Assembly (NCBI RefSeq): GCF_025147325.1 | Contig: NZ_CP102262.1 | Span: 2,170,001 to 2,234,000 of the forward strand | From: Bacteroides stercoris ATCC 43183 | GTDB taxonomy: Bacteria > Bacteroidota > Bacteroidia > Bacteroidales > Bacteroidaceae | Direction: 5' to 3' | DNA: 64,000 nt | In this document: in pieces, positions 1-9,307 of the stretch | Layout of the letters: each line of letters opens with the position of its first letter | Numbering within the stretch: position 1 is the first letter of the stretch | The notes under the pieces: generated by a model | What the model was told of the DNA's origin: nothing | The model's database searches: none | What the model saw: only the letters and a program-made list of their open reading frames with translations | Position numbers and translations under genes: made by a program

Positions 1-40
1 AAAAAAATAGCCGGGAGGCTCTGTTCCCGGCTATTTTATG
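1..40. terminator. Intrinsic terminator of the gene left of the window
   Basis: A strong hairpin with arms AATAGCCGGGA and TCCCGGCTATT is flanked by A-rich sequence on the left and T-rich sequence on the right, so it could stop transcription in both directions. The gene it serves lies outside the window. Confidence 0.75.
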
Positions 41-121
41 ACAGGTAAGTATCAATAAGCACATTTATGTTTATTAATGCTTTAATAATCAGATTTATAT
101 AAGAAATAATCAAGGAAATAT

Positions 122-152
122 TTTGTTATATCCCCAATATTTCCTACTTTTG
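122..152 (+). promoter_or_regulatory. Promoter of the SusC/SusD operon
   Basis: A TTTG box at 122-125 is separated by 19 nt from TACTTTTG at 145-152. This fits the Bacteroides primary-sigma consensus. Transcription would start near 158, leaving a leader of about 130 nt before the susC-like gene. Confidence 0.7.
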
Positions 153-290
153 TATGTGAGTTATTTGAAACTATGCAAAGCAGTGTAACCCGAAGCAGGA
201 CTTCCATATCCAAATCGTTACCTGCATCTTTTAAGCTCTCTATATTTTACTTATCTTCAGAGAGTTATATCGAAATATATAGTTTTTAAT

Positions 291-3200
291 ATGAGAAAAA
301 TACATTTAAAGAACTGTCAGAAAGTAATTCTCATGGCAGTGGTAATGTTTTGTACTTTGAGTAGCTTATATGCTCAAGTAGGACAGACAGTGACAGGTGT
401 TGTAAAAGACACTGAAGGAGAACCGCTGATTGGCGTTTCTGTATTGGAAATTGGTACATCTAATGGCGCTATTACTAATTTGGATGGACAATATACGTTA
501 ACTTTGACAAAAAACAAATCGGTATTGGCTTTCTCTTACATAGGCTATACTAAGCAGGAGATTTCCGTCAGCGGACGTAAAAGTATTATTGTTGTGATGA
601 AAGAAGATGCAGTAGGCTTACAAGAAGTTATCGTTACAGGTTACGGGAAAACTGTAACTAAAGATAAGTTGACAGCTGCTATTTCTAAAGTTTCTTCCGA
701 AGTATTGGAGAGGGGAGTACGTGCCAATCCGTTGACGGCTTTGGCCGGTACTGTTACTGGTGTACGTGTTACGCAGACTTCCGGTCAGCCGGGGTCAGGA
801 CCTTCTATTCAAGTTCGTGCCGGTGCTTCTTTGAACGGTAAAGGTAGTCCGTTATATATTATTGACGGTGTACAAAAGGATGATATGAACGATATTAATA
901 GTAATGATATTGAGTCTATCGAAATTTTGAAAGATGCTGCTGCAACAGCACTTTATGGTGCTCGTGCCAACAATGGTGTAGTGTTAGTAACTACTAAGAG
1001 CGGTCATGTCGGTAAAACTACCATTACTTTGAATGTAAATGTAGGTAAAGGCTTTGCTCGTGACAACTACAATTTCCTGAATGCCCGTGATTATCTATAT
1101 TGGGAACGTATGGCTGCAAATCGTAGTGGGGATGACCTGAACCTTGTTAATGGTTGGGGTACGGGGAATGATATTACAGCCGATGGAAATCAGACAGCCA
1201 GTGGTATTTACAGTACGACTATTCTGACCGATAAGAATAAATATTTGCTGGATTACGGTTGGCAGTCTATGAAAGACCCGGTTACCGATAACTATCTGTT
1301 GTTCAAGGAAACTAATATGCGTGATTTGAATATGCAGGACGCTTGGACGCAAGATTATAATATTTCTTTCTCGGGTGGTAATGAAAAAGGAAAGTACTAT
1401 TCAAGTATTGGATATTATGATGAAACAGGCTTTCCATTGGAATCTGGTTATGAGCGTTTATCTTTTAATTTGAATGGTGAATACAAAATTAAGAATTGGT
1501 TGAAAGCTTCCGGTTTTGTAAACTTTTCTCGTTCCGAAACAAATCCTAACTATATGAGTGATGCTAATTTTTGGAGCGTAGTACCTGCCGTTCCACCTAC
1601 TTTCAAAGGTGCCAACATGGATGGAACGGTCATTAAATTGATCAATAATACTCAGAATGCCAACTGGAATGAGATGAAGAACTATTACTATCGTAGGAAT
1701 ACAGCCTACAAGACAACTTTGGGTACTTCATTCCAAATAGACCTTATGAAAGGATTGAGCTTGAAGTTGAGTGGTATGTGGTATCTTCATATGGTTGAAA
1801 AAGAATCTTTCAACAAGGAACTTCCGAATGGTCCGGGTAAAGTGGATTCTAATCGAAAGGCTTCTGCCGACTATGCACGTCGCCTAGATCAGACTTATAA
1901 TGCTATATTTAACTATAATACTTCTTTTGGCGATCATAGCATCAGTGCCGTAGGTGGTTTTGAGATGATAGATAAGTATAATTTCGGTCTTAAAGCATCC
2001 GGTCAAGGAGCTACTTCTGATGATTTTATCGGATTGCAGTTCACAGAACCTTTAGATGCCAATGGAAAGTCCACTCGTAATATGTCTACTACTCATACGC
2101 AGGAACGTATTATGTCTGGTTTCATCAATGCATCCTATGACTATAAAAGTAAGTATTTGTTCTCTTTCTCTGGACGTTATGACGGTTATTCTAAGTTGGT
2201 AGACAATCGTTGGGGATTCTTTCCTGGTGTGAGTGCTGCATGGAATGTGTATCGTGAAGAATTCATGGAAAAGTATCTGGATATATTTTCTAATATGAAA
2301 TTACGTATGGGATATGGACAGAATGGTAATGTAAATGGTATCGGGCTGTATGAGTTGCAAGGGAGCTATGCTAATGCCGGTAATTATAATGGTGTGTATG
2401 GTTTGTTGATAGATGACATTGCTTACCCTGGATTGCGTTGGGAAAAAACAACTTCGTTTGATGCAGCAATTGAATTAGGTTTATTCAATAAGGTCGATTT
2501 TAGTGTAGGTTACTTCAATAAGAAAACTACCGATTTGATAGCTGATGTGCCTTTGTCTGCTTCATCTGGTGTGGGTTCTATGAAAACCAACAACGGTGCG
2601 GTACGCAGCCAGGGTATGGAATTGGAAGTGAATTATCGTATTTTTGATCGTAAAGATTTTAAGTGGAATGTAGGTGCTAATGTTACGTTTGTTAAGTCTA
2701 AAGTGCTGAAATTACCTGATAATGGTAATGAAAACAATCGTCAGGGCGGTACAGAGGTCTATAAAGGTAAGGGCAGTAATGAAACAGTGTGGAGAGGCGG
2801 TATACAAGAAGGACAATCTTATGGTGACATTTATGGTTTTAAAATGACACATGTTGTTCGTGATGAAGCAGACCTTGCAAATTATGCTTATTACGTAGAC
2901 AAAGTTCCTTCTCAACCAGTATACGGTCCGGCGGCCTATGCTCAATTAACTGTTGAGCAACAGAAGAATGCCCAGAAACTGGCTCCCGGTGATGCTGTAT
3001 GGTACGATGTAAATGGTGACGGTATCATTGATACGCACGACCAGGTAAAGTTTGGTAACTCCATACCTAAATGGATGGGTGGTTTTAATACTTCTGCTTC
3101 TTGGAAAGGACTGACTCTCTTTGCTCGTTTCGACTATGCACTAGGATATAAGAAGTGGAATAGCGGTTATCAATATTTCATGGGAATAACATCCGGTTCC

Positions 3201-3569
3201 TTTAATGTTCCGGAACTCGCCAAGAAAACATGGACAGAAGATAATCCTACAGCAGGATTGCCGGTATTAATGACTAATGATACTAATTTTAAGAAAAACT
3301 ATACTCGTAATACTTCTTTGTTCTGGGAAAATGCTGCTTATCTGTGTGCTCGTGAAATCTCTTTGAGTTATGACTTACCTTCACAGTGGACAAAGAAAGC
3401 TATGATGGAGAAGGTAACGGTAACGCTCACCGGGCAGAATCTGTTTTATGTGACGAGCAACAATCTCTATACTCCCGAATATGATTCTAAAAATAATACC
3501 AAGGATGACGGTAAGGGCGGATATGCTTTGCCTAAGACTGTATTGATGGGAATAAAGGTTGTGTTCTAA
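291..3569 (+). CDS. SusC-like TonB-dependent outer-membrane transporter
   Basis: This is the outer-membrane channel that, with its SusD partner, imports oligosaccharides using energy from TonB-ExbBD. The 1092-residue length is normal for the family. A signal peptide (about 1-29) is followed by a carboxypeptidase-regulatory-like domain (about 33-105), the conserved QEVIVTGYG stretch (111-119), a plug domain (about 120-240, with PLYIIDG and LKDAAATALYGARANNG) and a long beta-barrel ending in a hydrophobic VVF. A calcium-binding-like loop, DVNGDGIIDTHD, sits in the late barrel as is typical. There is no STN domain, so it should not signal directly through an anti-sigma factor. It begins an operon with the SusD-like gene 37 nt downstream. 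The nearby sialidase suggests sialylated glycans as substrate; that is inference from context. Confidence 0.95.
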   Translation: MRKIHLKNCQKVILMAVVMFCTLSSLYAQVGQTVTGVVKDTEGEPLIGVSVLEIGTSNGAITNLDGQYTLTLTKNKSVLAFSYIGYTKQEISVSGRKSIIVVMKEDAVGLQEVIVTGYGKTVTKDKLTAAISKVSSEVLERGVRANPLTALAGTVTGVRVTQTSGQPGSGPSIQVRAGASLNGKGSPLYIIDGVQKDDMNDINSNDIESIEILKDAAATALYGARANNGVVLVTTKSGHVGKTTITLNVNVGKGFARDNYNFLNARDYLYWERMAANRSGDDLNLVNGWGTGNDITADGNQTASGIYSTTILTDKNKYLLDYGWQSMKDPVTDNYLLFKETNMRDLNMQDAWTQDYNISFSGGNEKGKYYSSIGYYDETGFPLESGYERLSFNLNGEYKIKNWLKASGFVNFSRSETNPNYMSDANFWSVVPAVPPTFKGANMDGTVIKLINNTQNANWNEMKNYYYRRNTAYKTTLGTSFQIDLMKGLSLKLSGMWYLHMVEKESFNKELPNGPGKVDSNRKASADYARRLDQTYNAIFNYNTSFGDHSISAVGGFEMIDKYNFGLKASGQGATSDDFIGLQFTEPLDANGKSTRNMSTTHTQERIMSGFINASYDYKSKYLFSFSGRYDGYSKLVDNRWGFFPGVSAAWNVYREEFMEKYLDIFSNMKLRMGYGQNGNVNGIGLYELQGSYANAGNYNGVYGLLIDDIAYPGLRWEKTTSFDAAIELGLFNKVDFSVGYFNKKTTDLIADVPLSASSGVGSMKTNNGAVRSQGMELEVNYRIFDRKDFKWNVGANVTFVKSKVLKLPDNGNENNRQGGTEVYKGKGSNETVWRGGIQEGQSYGDIYGFKMTHVVRDEADLANYAYYVDKVPSQPVYGPAAYAQLTVEQQKNAQKLAPGDAVWYDVNGDGIIDTHDQVKFGNSIPKWMGGFNTSASWKGLTLFARFDYALGYKKWNSGYQYFMGITSGSFNVPELAKKTWTEDNPTAGLPVLMTNDTNFKKNYTRNTSLFWENAAYLCAREISLSYDLPSQWTKKAMMEKVTVTLTGQNLFYVTSNNLYTPEYDSKNNTKDDGKGGYALPKTVLMGIKVVF

Positions 3570-3606
3570 CTTTACTAATATTAAAATCATAAAGAAAGAT
3601 AGTATT

Positions 3607-5157
3607 ATGAAAAAGATAAAATACATATTCTTGATATTGTTGATAGGAGCCATACAGTCATGTGATTACTTGGACTTAAGTCCGGTAGATTCCTATGGCA
3701 TCAGTAATTATTGGAGTACAAAAGATCAGGTGGAACGCTATGTTCGTGGCTTACATTATCGTCTTCGTGAGCGTCAAGAGATATTTTTCAAAATGGGGGA
3801 ACTCCGAGGGGGAACATTTGTAGGAACGAGCTCCTCTCTTTTTAACCAATCTATCAGCGATGTTGCGGCAGTGAATAATAACCTGACTGTAACCAATTCT
3901 GTTATTACCAACTGGGGCAATTTCTATATGGATATTATGCAGATTAACCATGCTATCCAGTCTGTTCCAGATACAGATGCTCTGAATGAAACAGAAAAAA
4001 ACTACTATATGGGCATACTGTACGGGTTGAGAAGTTTTTATTATTTCCACTTATTCCGTACTTATGGTGGGGTACCGTTGATAGAGACAGCACGTGTGAT
4101 GGATGGTAGTTTTACTCCTGCCGATTTGAATCAGCCCCGTGCTACAGAAGAGGAAATTTACGCTTTTTTGGTGAAGGATATAAAGACATCGGACGATTAT
4201 TTTGAAAAAGATGACTATACGATTAATTCTACGGACAAGAGTTCTTATTGGAGTAAAGCGGCAACCAAAATGCTTAAAGCAGAGATTCTGCTATGGGGAT
4301 GTAAAGTAAGACCGATTGGCGGTGCTAATGTTTTCTCTAAGGATGTGTCTGCCGATTTGACTGCTGCCAAGCAAGCATTACAAGACGTTATAGATTCGGA
4401 GAAGTATGGCTTTGCCTCTACAACAAGCTTTGCGGATGTATTTGATGTCGCTAAAAAGGATAATAAGGAAATGATATTTGTAGTCCGTTACCTATTGAAC
4501 GAAAAAGAAAATTTCTTTAGTAAATTCTTATATCCTACAAACACCAATTTGGTAGGTTTCCAAGATGCTGACGGTAATGTGTATGCTGGGGATAATGTGA
4601 ACCCTTTGAATCTGAATGGCACCGCTTCTAATTTTCAGTATACCAAGGCTCTCTTTGATGAGTTCAGTAAAGATGATATTCGCCGTAGTACTACATTTTT
4701 TGATGTGTATAAAATAGAAGGCGGAGATGCAGCTATTCTTTTGACTAAGTTTATGGGTGAAATGGATAATGATACCCGCCGTTTCACTAATGACTGGCCT
4801 ATCTATCGCTATGCAGATTTACAATTACTGTTGGCTGAGATAGTGACTATGCAAGGTGGCGATCCTACTACTTATATCAATAGTATTCGTCAACGTGCTT
4901 ATGGCGATACTTATGCTAACCATAAATATCCGCAGTCAGGAGAAACGGCTGAAGATGCCATCCTAGAAGAACGTACGAAAGAATTTGTAGGTGAAGGTAA
5001 GCATTGGTATGACATTCGCCGTATGAAAGACGGTGATTTGGCTAAGGCTCTTCAAATCAACGTTACGGGTGACTTGGTAGAGAAACATTTGTTGTGGCCT
5101 ATTGACGCAGCAGTGATGTCTAAAGATCCTCAGGTAGAACAAACACCGGGCTATTAA
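3607..5157 (+). CDS. SusD-like surface glycan-binding lipoprotein
   Basis: Partner lid of the upstream SusC-like channel, on the outer face of the outer membrane. I chose the start at 3607 because it gives a clean lipoprotein signal, MKKIKYIFLILLIGAIQSC, with lipidated Cys19; an in-frame earlier codon would add 16 implausible residues. The mature protein of about 500 residues has the SusD/RagB features: the conserved early motif SNYWSTKDQVERYVRGLHY, a helical TPR-like region with YYMGILYGLRSFYYFHLFRTYGGVPL, and a C-terminal part with YRYADLQLLLAEI and EERTKEFVGEGKHWYDIRRM. Substrate specificity cannot be read from sequence; the downstream sialidase suggests host glycans. Confidence 0.94.
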   Translation: MKKIKYIFLILLIGAIQSCDYLDLSPVDSYGISNYWSTKDQVERYVRGLHYRLRERQEIFFKMGELRGGTFVGTSSSLFNQSISDVAAVNNNLTVTNSVITNWGNFYMDIMQINHAIQSVPDTDALNETEKNYYMGILYGLRSFYYFHLFRTYGGVPLIETARVMDGSFTPADLNQPRATEEEIYAFLVKDIKTSDDYFEKDDYTINSTDKSSYWSKAATKMLKAEILLWGCKVRPIGGANVFSKDVSADLTAAKQALQDVIDSEKYGFASTTSFADVFDVAKKDNKEMIFVVRYLLNEKENFFSKFLYPTNTNLVGFQDADGNVYAGDNVNPLNLNGTASNFQYTKALFDEFSKDDIRRSTTFFDVYKIEGGDAAILLTKFMGEMDNDTRRFTNDWPIYRYADLQLLLAEIVTMQGGDPTTYINSIRQRAYGDTYANHKYPQSGETAEDAILEERTKEFVGEGKHWYDIRRMKDGDLAKALQINVTGDLVEKHLLWPIDAAVMSKDPQVEQTPGY

Positions 5158-5219
5158 ACCGCTTGTCGGGTGAAAAGTGAGTTTATTATAATTCATTAGA
5201 AATACTAAATCATAAAAAG

Positions 5220-7325
5220 ATGAAAAAACAATATACATTTCTGGTCTTAGGACTCTGCGCAGGGCTTTTTACAACTGCATGCAGTGACGATGACTATACA
5301 AATGACTTTACACGTCCGGCAGGAGGAAATCAGATTTTCTTTAATTGTCAGTCACAGCTGGATGAAAACAATAAGGTAATTTGGGCGGCAGACAGCAAGA
5401 TTGGTCTCTTTTGTGAACAAACAGAAACCGTTAATTTGGCTGTTGGTCTTGCGGCTCCTTTTGTAGGGAAGACTGAAGGTTTGTTCTACACACAGGTAGT
5501 GTGGAATAAAGAGGTGGGTGAGCATACTTTCTATGTATATGCACCGTATAACAAGAATAATACTTCTGCAAAAGCTATTGCCGGAACATTAAGTAATTCA
5601 CAATTGCAGTCGGGTGTTACTAATACTCATTTGATGAATAGTGCTTTGACTTATGCCACGACTACTTCTGCCGAAGTAGAAACAGCTGTACCTATGACTT
5701 TCAAGCATGCATTAGGATATATGGATATCAGTTGTAAAACAGCAGCCAAGTATGCAGGTTGGAAAGTAAAGTCCATTGAATTCTCTACAGAAGAGGGGGC
5801 TCCTTTGGCAGGTGAGTATAAGTTCGACTTGACAACAGGTCAGTTTGCTATTGCCGAAGGTTCTTCTAAAGTACAGGTGAAAGTGGATAATGCTCCGGAA
5901 TTAGTGCTGAATGAAGCCTTTCATGGATATATGTCTATAAATCCTTTGGACTTGTCGGCAAAACAATGTAAGGTAACGATAGTGATAGAAAAAGCTGGAG
6001 AAGATAATGACTTAAGCTTGACGGGTAACCTTTCTTCTATGAAGATTCTTGCTGGTGAATTTAATACACTGGAAGTAGATATGGATACACTAACTGAAAC
6101 AGAATTGGGTGATGCTTCTATTGACTTGAGTGCAAATGAAACCGCAAACTGCTACATAGTAGGAAAGGCTGGACAAGAATATCGTTTTAATGCTACGGTT
6201 ATGGGTAATGGAGCAGTAACTCCGGAAACTACAAATTATGATAGTAGTTTGGGTGTTGCTCCAGGTATAATTCCTTCTCCGTTGGTACCCGTTTCTGCTT
6301 CAATTTTATGGCAAAGTGAAAGAAGTTTGCTTTCTGGTGTAAAATTGAAGAATAACTACATTTATTTTACTTTGAATGGCTCTGATAATACTCCATTAGT
6401 ACCAGGTAATGCTGTAATTGCAGCATATAATGATGCAGGAACTATTGTTTGGAGTTGGCATATTTGGATTACAGATGTGGATTTAAATTCCAAGGTAGAA
6501 ACGTATACAATTCATAGTGATTTTAATAGCTATGATAAATTGATTAATCCTATGATGATGGATAGAAATCTGGGTGCACTTTCTGCTACATGCTGGTCTA
6601 CAAATAATGATAACAGCGCGCAAGGTATGCGTTATCAATGGGGACGCAAGGATCCATTTCCAGAAAGAGACAATAGTGCTATGGCTTCAACCACCTTTAT
6701 GACAACTTACGATAAAGAGAATAATATGATACCATCCTTTATTGGGTTTGTTGAGGGAAATAATAGCAGTTGGTCATATACAGGAACTCCAATCGAATTG
6801 GTTGATATTGCTAAATATCCCATGTGCTATATCGGTACAGGAGCTGAAAATTGGCTTAAGGATGGTGGTAATGATTTGTGGGGTAATCCTGCTTTGACAT
6901 CAAAAGATGCACCTACAAATGATACAGGGCATAAAACTATTTATGATCCATGTCCACCGGGTTATCGTGTACCCCATGCTTATGTATGGACTGGATTTGT
7001 TAGTGTTCCAGGAGGAGGTAAATATTCTACAGGTGCTGTAGAAGTGAATCTTGCATCTGGTACAATGACAGAAGTTATAGCTAATGGCGGTGGAACTTTT
7101 AGTGTCGGTTCTACTCCTATCTATCCGAATACAGGCTATTTAAATAATGCATCTTCAGGACCGATAATAAAGAACCCTGCTAATAGAGGACAGTCTTGGA
7201 GTAATGGCATAATAACTTCAAAAAATGGTTCTTCTTTAATGTACGATAAGGCGAATTTCTTCCCATTAAGATCACAGGCTAAAACATTTGGTTATCCTGT
7301 TCGTTGCATGAAAGATACCAAATAG
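5220..7325 (+). CDS. Fimbrillin-like lipoprotein with C-terminal FISUMP-like domain
   Basis: Probably a third surface glycan-binding component of the SusCD system. It starts with a lipoprotein signal ending TTACSDDD (Cys21), followed by acidic residues that favour surface export in Bacteroides. Residues of about 30-290 look like a fimbrillin/Mfa-like beta-sandwich (MTFKHALGYMDI, LAGEFNTLEVDM). The C-terminal third carries the signature of the Fibrobacter succinogenes major paralogous domain: MMDRNLGALSATCW, MRYQWGRKDPFP, YDPCPPGYRVP, and a final FFPLRSQA...GYPVRCMKD. Position directly after SusD is where surface glycan-binding proteins usually lie. The binding role is inferred from place and domain type; the ligand is unknown. 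Confidence 0.75.
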   Translation: MKKQYTFLVLGLCAGLFTTACSDDDYTNDFTRPAGGNQIFFNCQSQLDENNKVIWAADSKIGLFCEQTETVNLAVGLAAPFVGKTEGLFYTQVVWNKEVGEHTFYVYAPYNKNNTSAKAIAGTLSNSQLQSGVTNTHLMNSALTYATTTSAEVETAVPMTFKHALGYMDISCKTAAKYAGWKVKSIEFSTEEGAPLAGEYKFDLTTGQFAIAEGSSKVQVKVDNAPELVLNEAFHGYMSINPLDLSAKQCKVTIVIEKAGEDNDLSLTGNLSSMKILAGEFNTLEVDMDTLTETELGDASIDLSANETANCYIVGKAGQEYRFNATVMGNGAVTPETTNYDSSLGVAPGIIPSPLVPVSASILWQSERSLLSGVKLKNNYIYFTLNGSDNTPLVPGNAVIAAYNDAGTIVWSWHIWITDVDLNSKVETYTIHSDFNSYDKLINPMMMDRNLGALSATCWSTNNDNSAQGMRYQWGRKDPFPERDNSAMASTTFMTTYDKENNMIPSFIGFVEGNNSSWSYTGTPIELVDIAKYPMCYIGTGAENWLKDGGNDLWGNPALTSKDAPTNDTGHKTIYDPCPPGYRVPHAYVWTGFVSVPGGGKYSTGAVEVNLASGTMTEVIANGGGTFSVGSTPIYPNTGYLNNASSGPIIKNPANRGQSWSNGIITSKNGSSLMYDKANFFPLRSQAKTFGYPVRCMKDTK

Positions 7326-7349
7326 CTATTAGTCTTTAGAAAGATGAGT

Positions 7350-7444
7350 CTGCCTCAACACTCAGGAATTGCTGTAATAAAATCTTTTCATTAGCTTTGC
7401 CAATAGCTTTTGAATAAGACATGGCAAAAAGAGTCTTGAGGCAG
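7350..7444 (+). terminator. Inverted repeat, probable terminator after the SusCD unit
   Basis: The perfect 9-nt arms CTGCCTCAA (7350-7358) and TTGAGGCAG (7436-7444) enclose about 77 nt with a smaller inner TTTGCCA/TGGCAAA pair. They are followed by a T-rich run. It lies in the 310-nt gap between the lipoprotein and sialidase genes and probably ends or attenuates the first transcript. Confidence 0.5.
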
Positions 7445-7503
7445 CTTTTCTTTTATCCTATAAGGAAAAAATAGTTTCACCGGTAAAAAACTAATGGTTT
7501 AAT

Positions 7504-7547
7504 TTGTTGGTACTAAAAGTTTCACTTGTTGGAACTGACAGTTTCAG
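7504..7547. repeat. Two tandem copies of a 22-bp repeat before the sialidase gene
   Basis: Unit 1 (7504-7525) and unit 2 (7526-7547) both read TTGTTGG-N-ACT-N3-AGTTTCA-N. A further AGTTTCAC occurs about 30 nt upstream. The repeat sits about 90 nt before the nanH start, a place for regulator binding. No clear -7 box was found in the gap. Confidence 0.55.
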
Positions 7548-7635
7548 TTTGAGGAACAAATAAGACATAACATTGCATTTATATTTATATCATAAGCGTC
7601 GGTATTATGCCGAATAATAAAAGAACATATTGACC

Positions 7636-9270
7636 ATGAAAAAACTTCGATTCTTATTCCTGCTTTATAGTATTACATTGTTTGGAAATCTGCAAGCTTC
7701 CGATACCGTGTTCGTGAAGGAAGCACAGATTCCGGTTCTTTTGGAACGACAGGATAACATTCTTTTCTATATACGTTTGGAAGCTAATACAGCACAGATA
7801 TTCAATGACGTAGTTTTAAAGTTTACGGGAAATACTCCTATACAGGATATTCAGTCTGTAAAACTCTATTATAGTGGAACGGAAGCTTTGCAAGATTACG
7901 GTAAAAAACGTTTTGCTCCTGTATCCTATCTGTCTTTTACTTCACCGGGAAAGACTCTGGCTACTAATCCATCTTATTCTATTTTAAAATCGAAAGTAAC
8001 GAAACCTGTAAAGAATGAAATAAAACTGGTAGGAAATCAAAGACTGTTTCCCGGCGTAAATTTCTTTTGGGTTAGCTTGCAAATGAAATCTTCAGCTTCT
8101 TTGACTACTAAGATCTCTGCAGAAGTAGTATCTGTAAATCTGGATAATAATAAAGCTTCTCTACAAGTGGTATCGCCAAAAGGTATTAAGCATCGTGTAG
8201 GTGTTGGAGTACGTCATGCCGGTGATGATGCATCGACAGCTTATCGCATTCCGGGATTGGTAACTACCAATAAAGGAACCCTGCTGGGAGTATATGACGT
8301 CCGGTATAACAATAGCGCAGACTTGCAGGAACATGTAGATGTAGGTTTGAGTCGCAGTACAGATGGCGGGCAAACATGGGAGAAGATGCGTCTGCCCCTT
8401 GCTTTTGGTGAATATGACGGGCTACCTGCTGCACAGAATGGGGTGGGTGATCCCTCTATTTTGGTAGATACCAAGACTAATACCATATGGATTGTAGCTG
8501 CATGGACTCATGGAATGGGTAATCAGCGTGCATGGTGGAGTTCGCATCCGGGAATGGATTTAAACCATACCGCCCAATTAGTAGTGACTAAAAGTATAGA
8601 CGATGGTAAAACATGGTCTGCTCCAATCAATATAACCGAACAAGTAAAAGACCCTTCTTGGTATTTCTTGCTACAAGGTCCTGGAAGGGGTATTACGATG
8701 GATGATGGTACATTGGTTTTTCCTACTCAGTTTATAGATTCTACTCGTGTACCCAATGCAGGAATCATGTATAGTAAAGACGGTGGGGAAACTTGGAAAA
8801 TGCATAATTGTGCTCGTACCAATACAACGGAAGCACAAGTTGCTGAAGTTGAACCGGGAATACTGATGCTGAACATGCGCGATAACCGTAAAGGAAGCCG
8901 TGCCGTAGCAACGACAAAAGATTTAGGGCAGACTTGGATGGAACATGTATCTTCACGTAGTGCGCTTCAGGAACCCGTTTGCATGGCAAGCCTCATCAGT
9001 GTGAAAGCTAAAGACAACATATTGGATAAAGACATATTGATATTTTCCAATCCTAATACGACGAAAGGACGTCACAGCACTACCATTAAAGTTAGTTTGG
9101 ATGGCGGTGTAACTTGGCTGCCGCAACATCAGTTATTGTTGGATGAAGACAATAACTGGGGATATTCGTGCCTGACAATGATTGACAAAGAAACCGTTGG
9201 CATATTGTACGAGAGTAGTGTTGCTCAGATGACTTTTCAGGCAGTGATGCTGAAGGATATTGTGAAATAA
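7636..9270 (+). CDS. nanH: Exo-alpha-sialidase (GH33)
   Basis: Secreted sialidase that releases terminal sialic acid from host glycoconjugates. The ATG at 7636 (MKKLRFLF...) gives a standard signal peptide; a TTG two codons earlier is less likely. An N-terminal beta-sandwich domain of the Bacteroidetes sialidase type (about 25-180) precedes the six-bladed propeller. The propeller contains the FRIP-type motif as YRIP (205-208, with the first Arg of the arginine triad) and five Asp boxes of form S-x-D-x-G-x-T-W near residues 243, 323, 382, 430 and 489. WGYSC near 510 holds the probable tyrosine nucleophile. The length (544) matches Bacteroides NanH. It is followed 37 nt later by a hydrolase gene in the same direction. 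Confidence 0.95.
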   Translation: MKKLRFLFLLYSITLFGNLQASDTVFVKEAQIPVLLERQDNILFYIRLEANTAQIFNDVVLKFTGNTPIQDIQSVKLYYSGTEALQDYGKKRFAPVSYLSFTSPGKTLATNPSYSILKSKVTKPVKNEIKLVGNQRLFPGVNFFWVSLQMKSSASLTTKISAEVVSVNLDNNKASLQVVSPKGIKHRVGVGVRHAGDDASTAYRIPGLVTTNKGTLLGVYDVRYNNSADLQEHVDVGLSRSTDGGQTWEKMRLPLAFGEYDGLPAAQNGVGDPSILVDTKTNTIWIVAAWTHGMGNQRAWWSSHPGMDLNHTAQLVVTKSIDDGKTWSAPINITEQVKDPSWYFLLQGPGRGITMDDGTLVFPTQFIDSTRVPNAGIMYSKDGGETWKMHNCARTNTTEAQVAEVEPGILMLNMRDNRKGSRAVATTKDLGQTWMEHVSSRSALQEPVCMASLISVKAKDNILDKDILIFSNPNTTKGRHSTTIKVSLDGGVTWLPQHQLLLDEDNNWGYSCLTMIDKETVGILYESSVAQMTFQAVMLKDIVK

Positions 9271-9307
9271 GTGTGAGGTCGTTGTAAAACTTTAAATTTA
9301 TGAAGAG

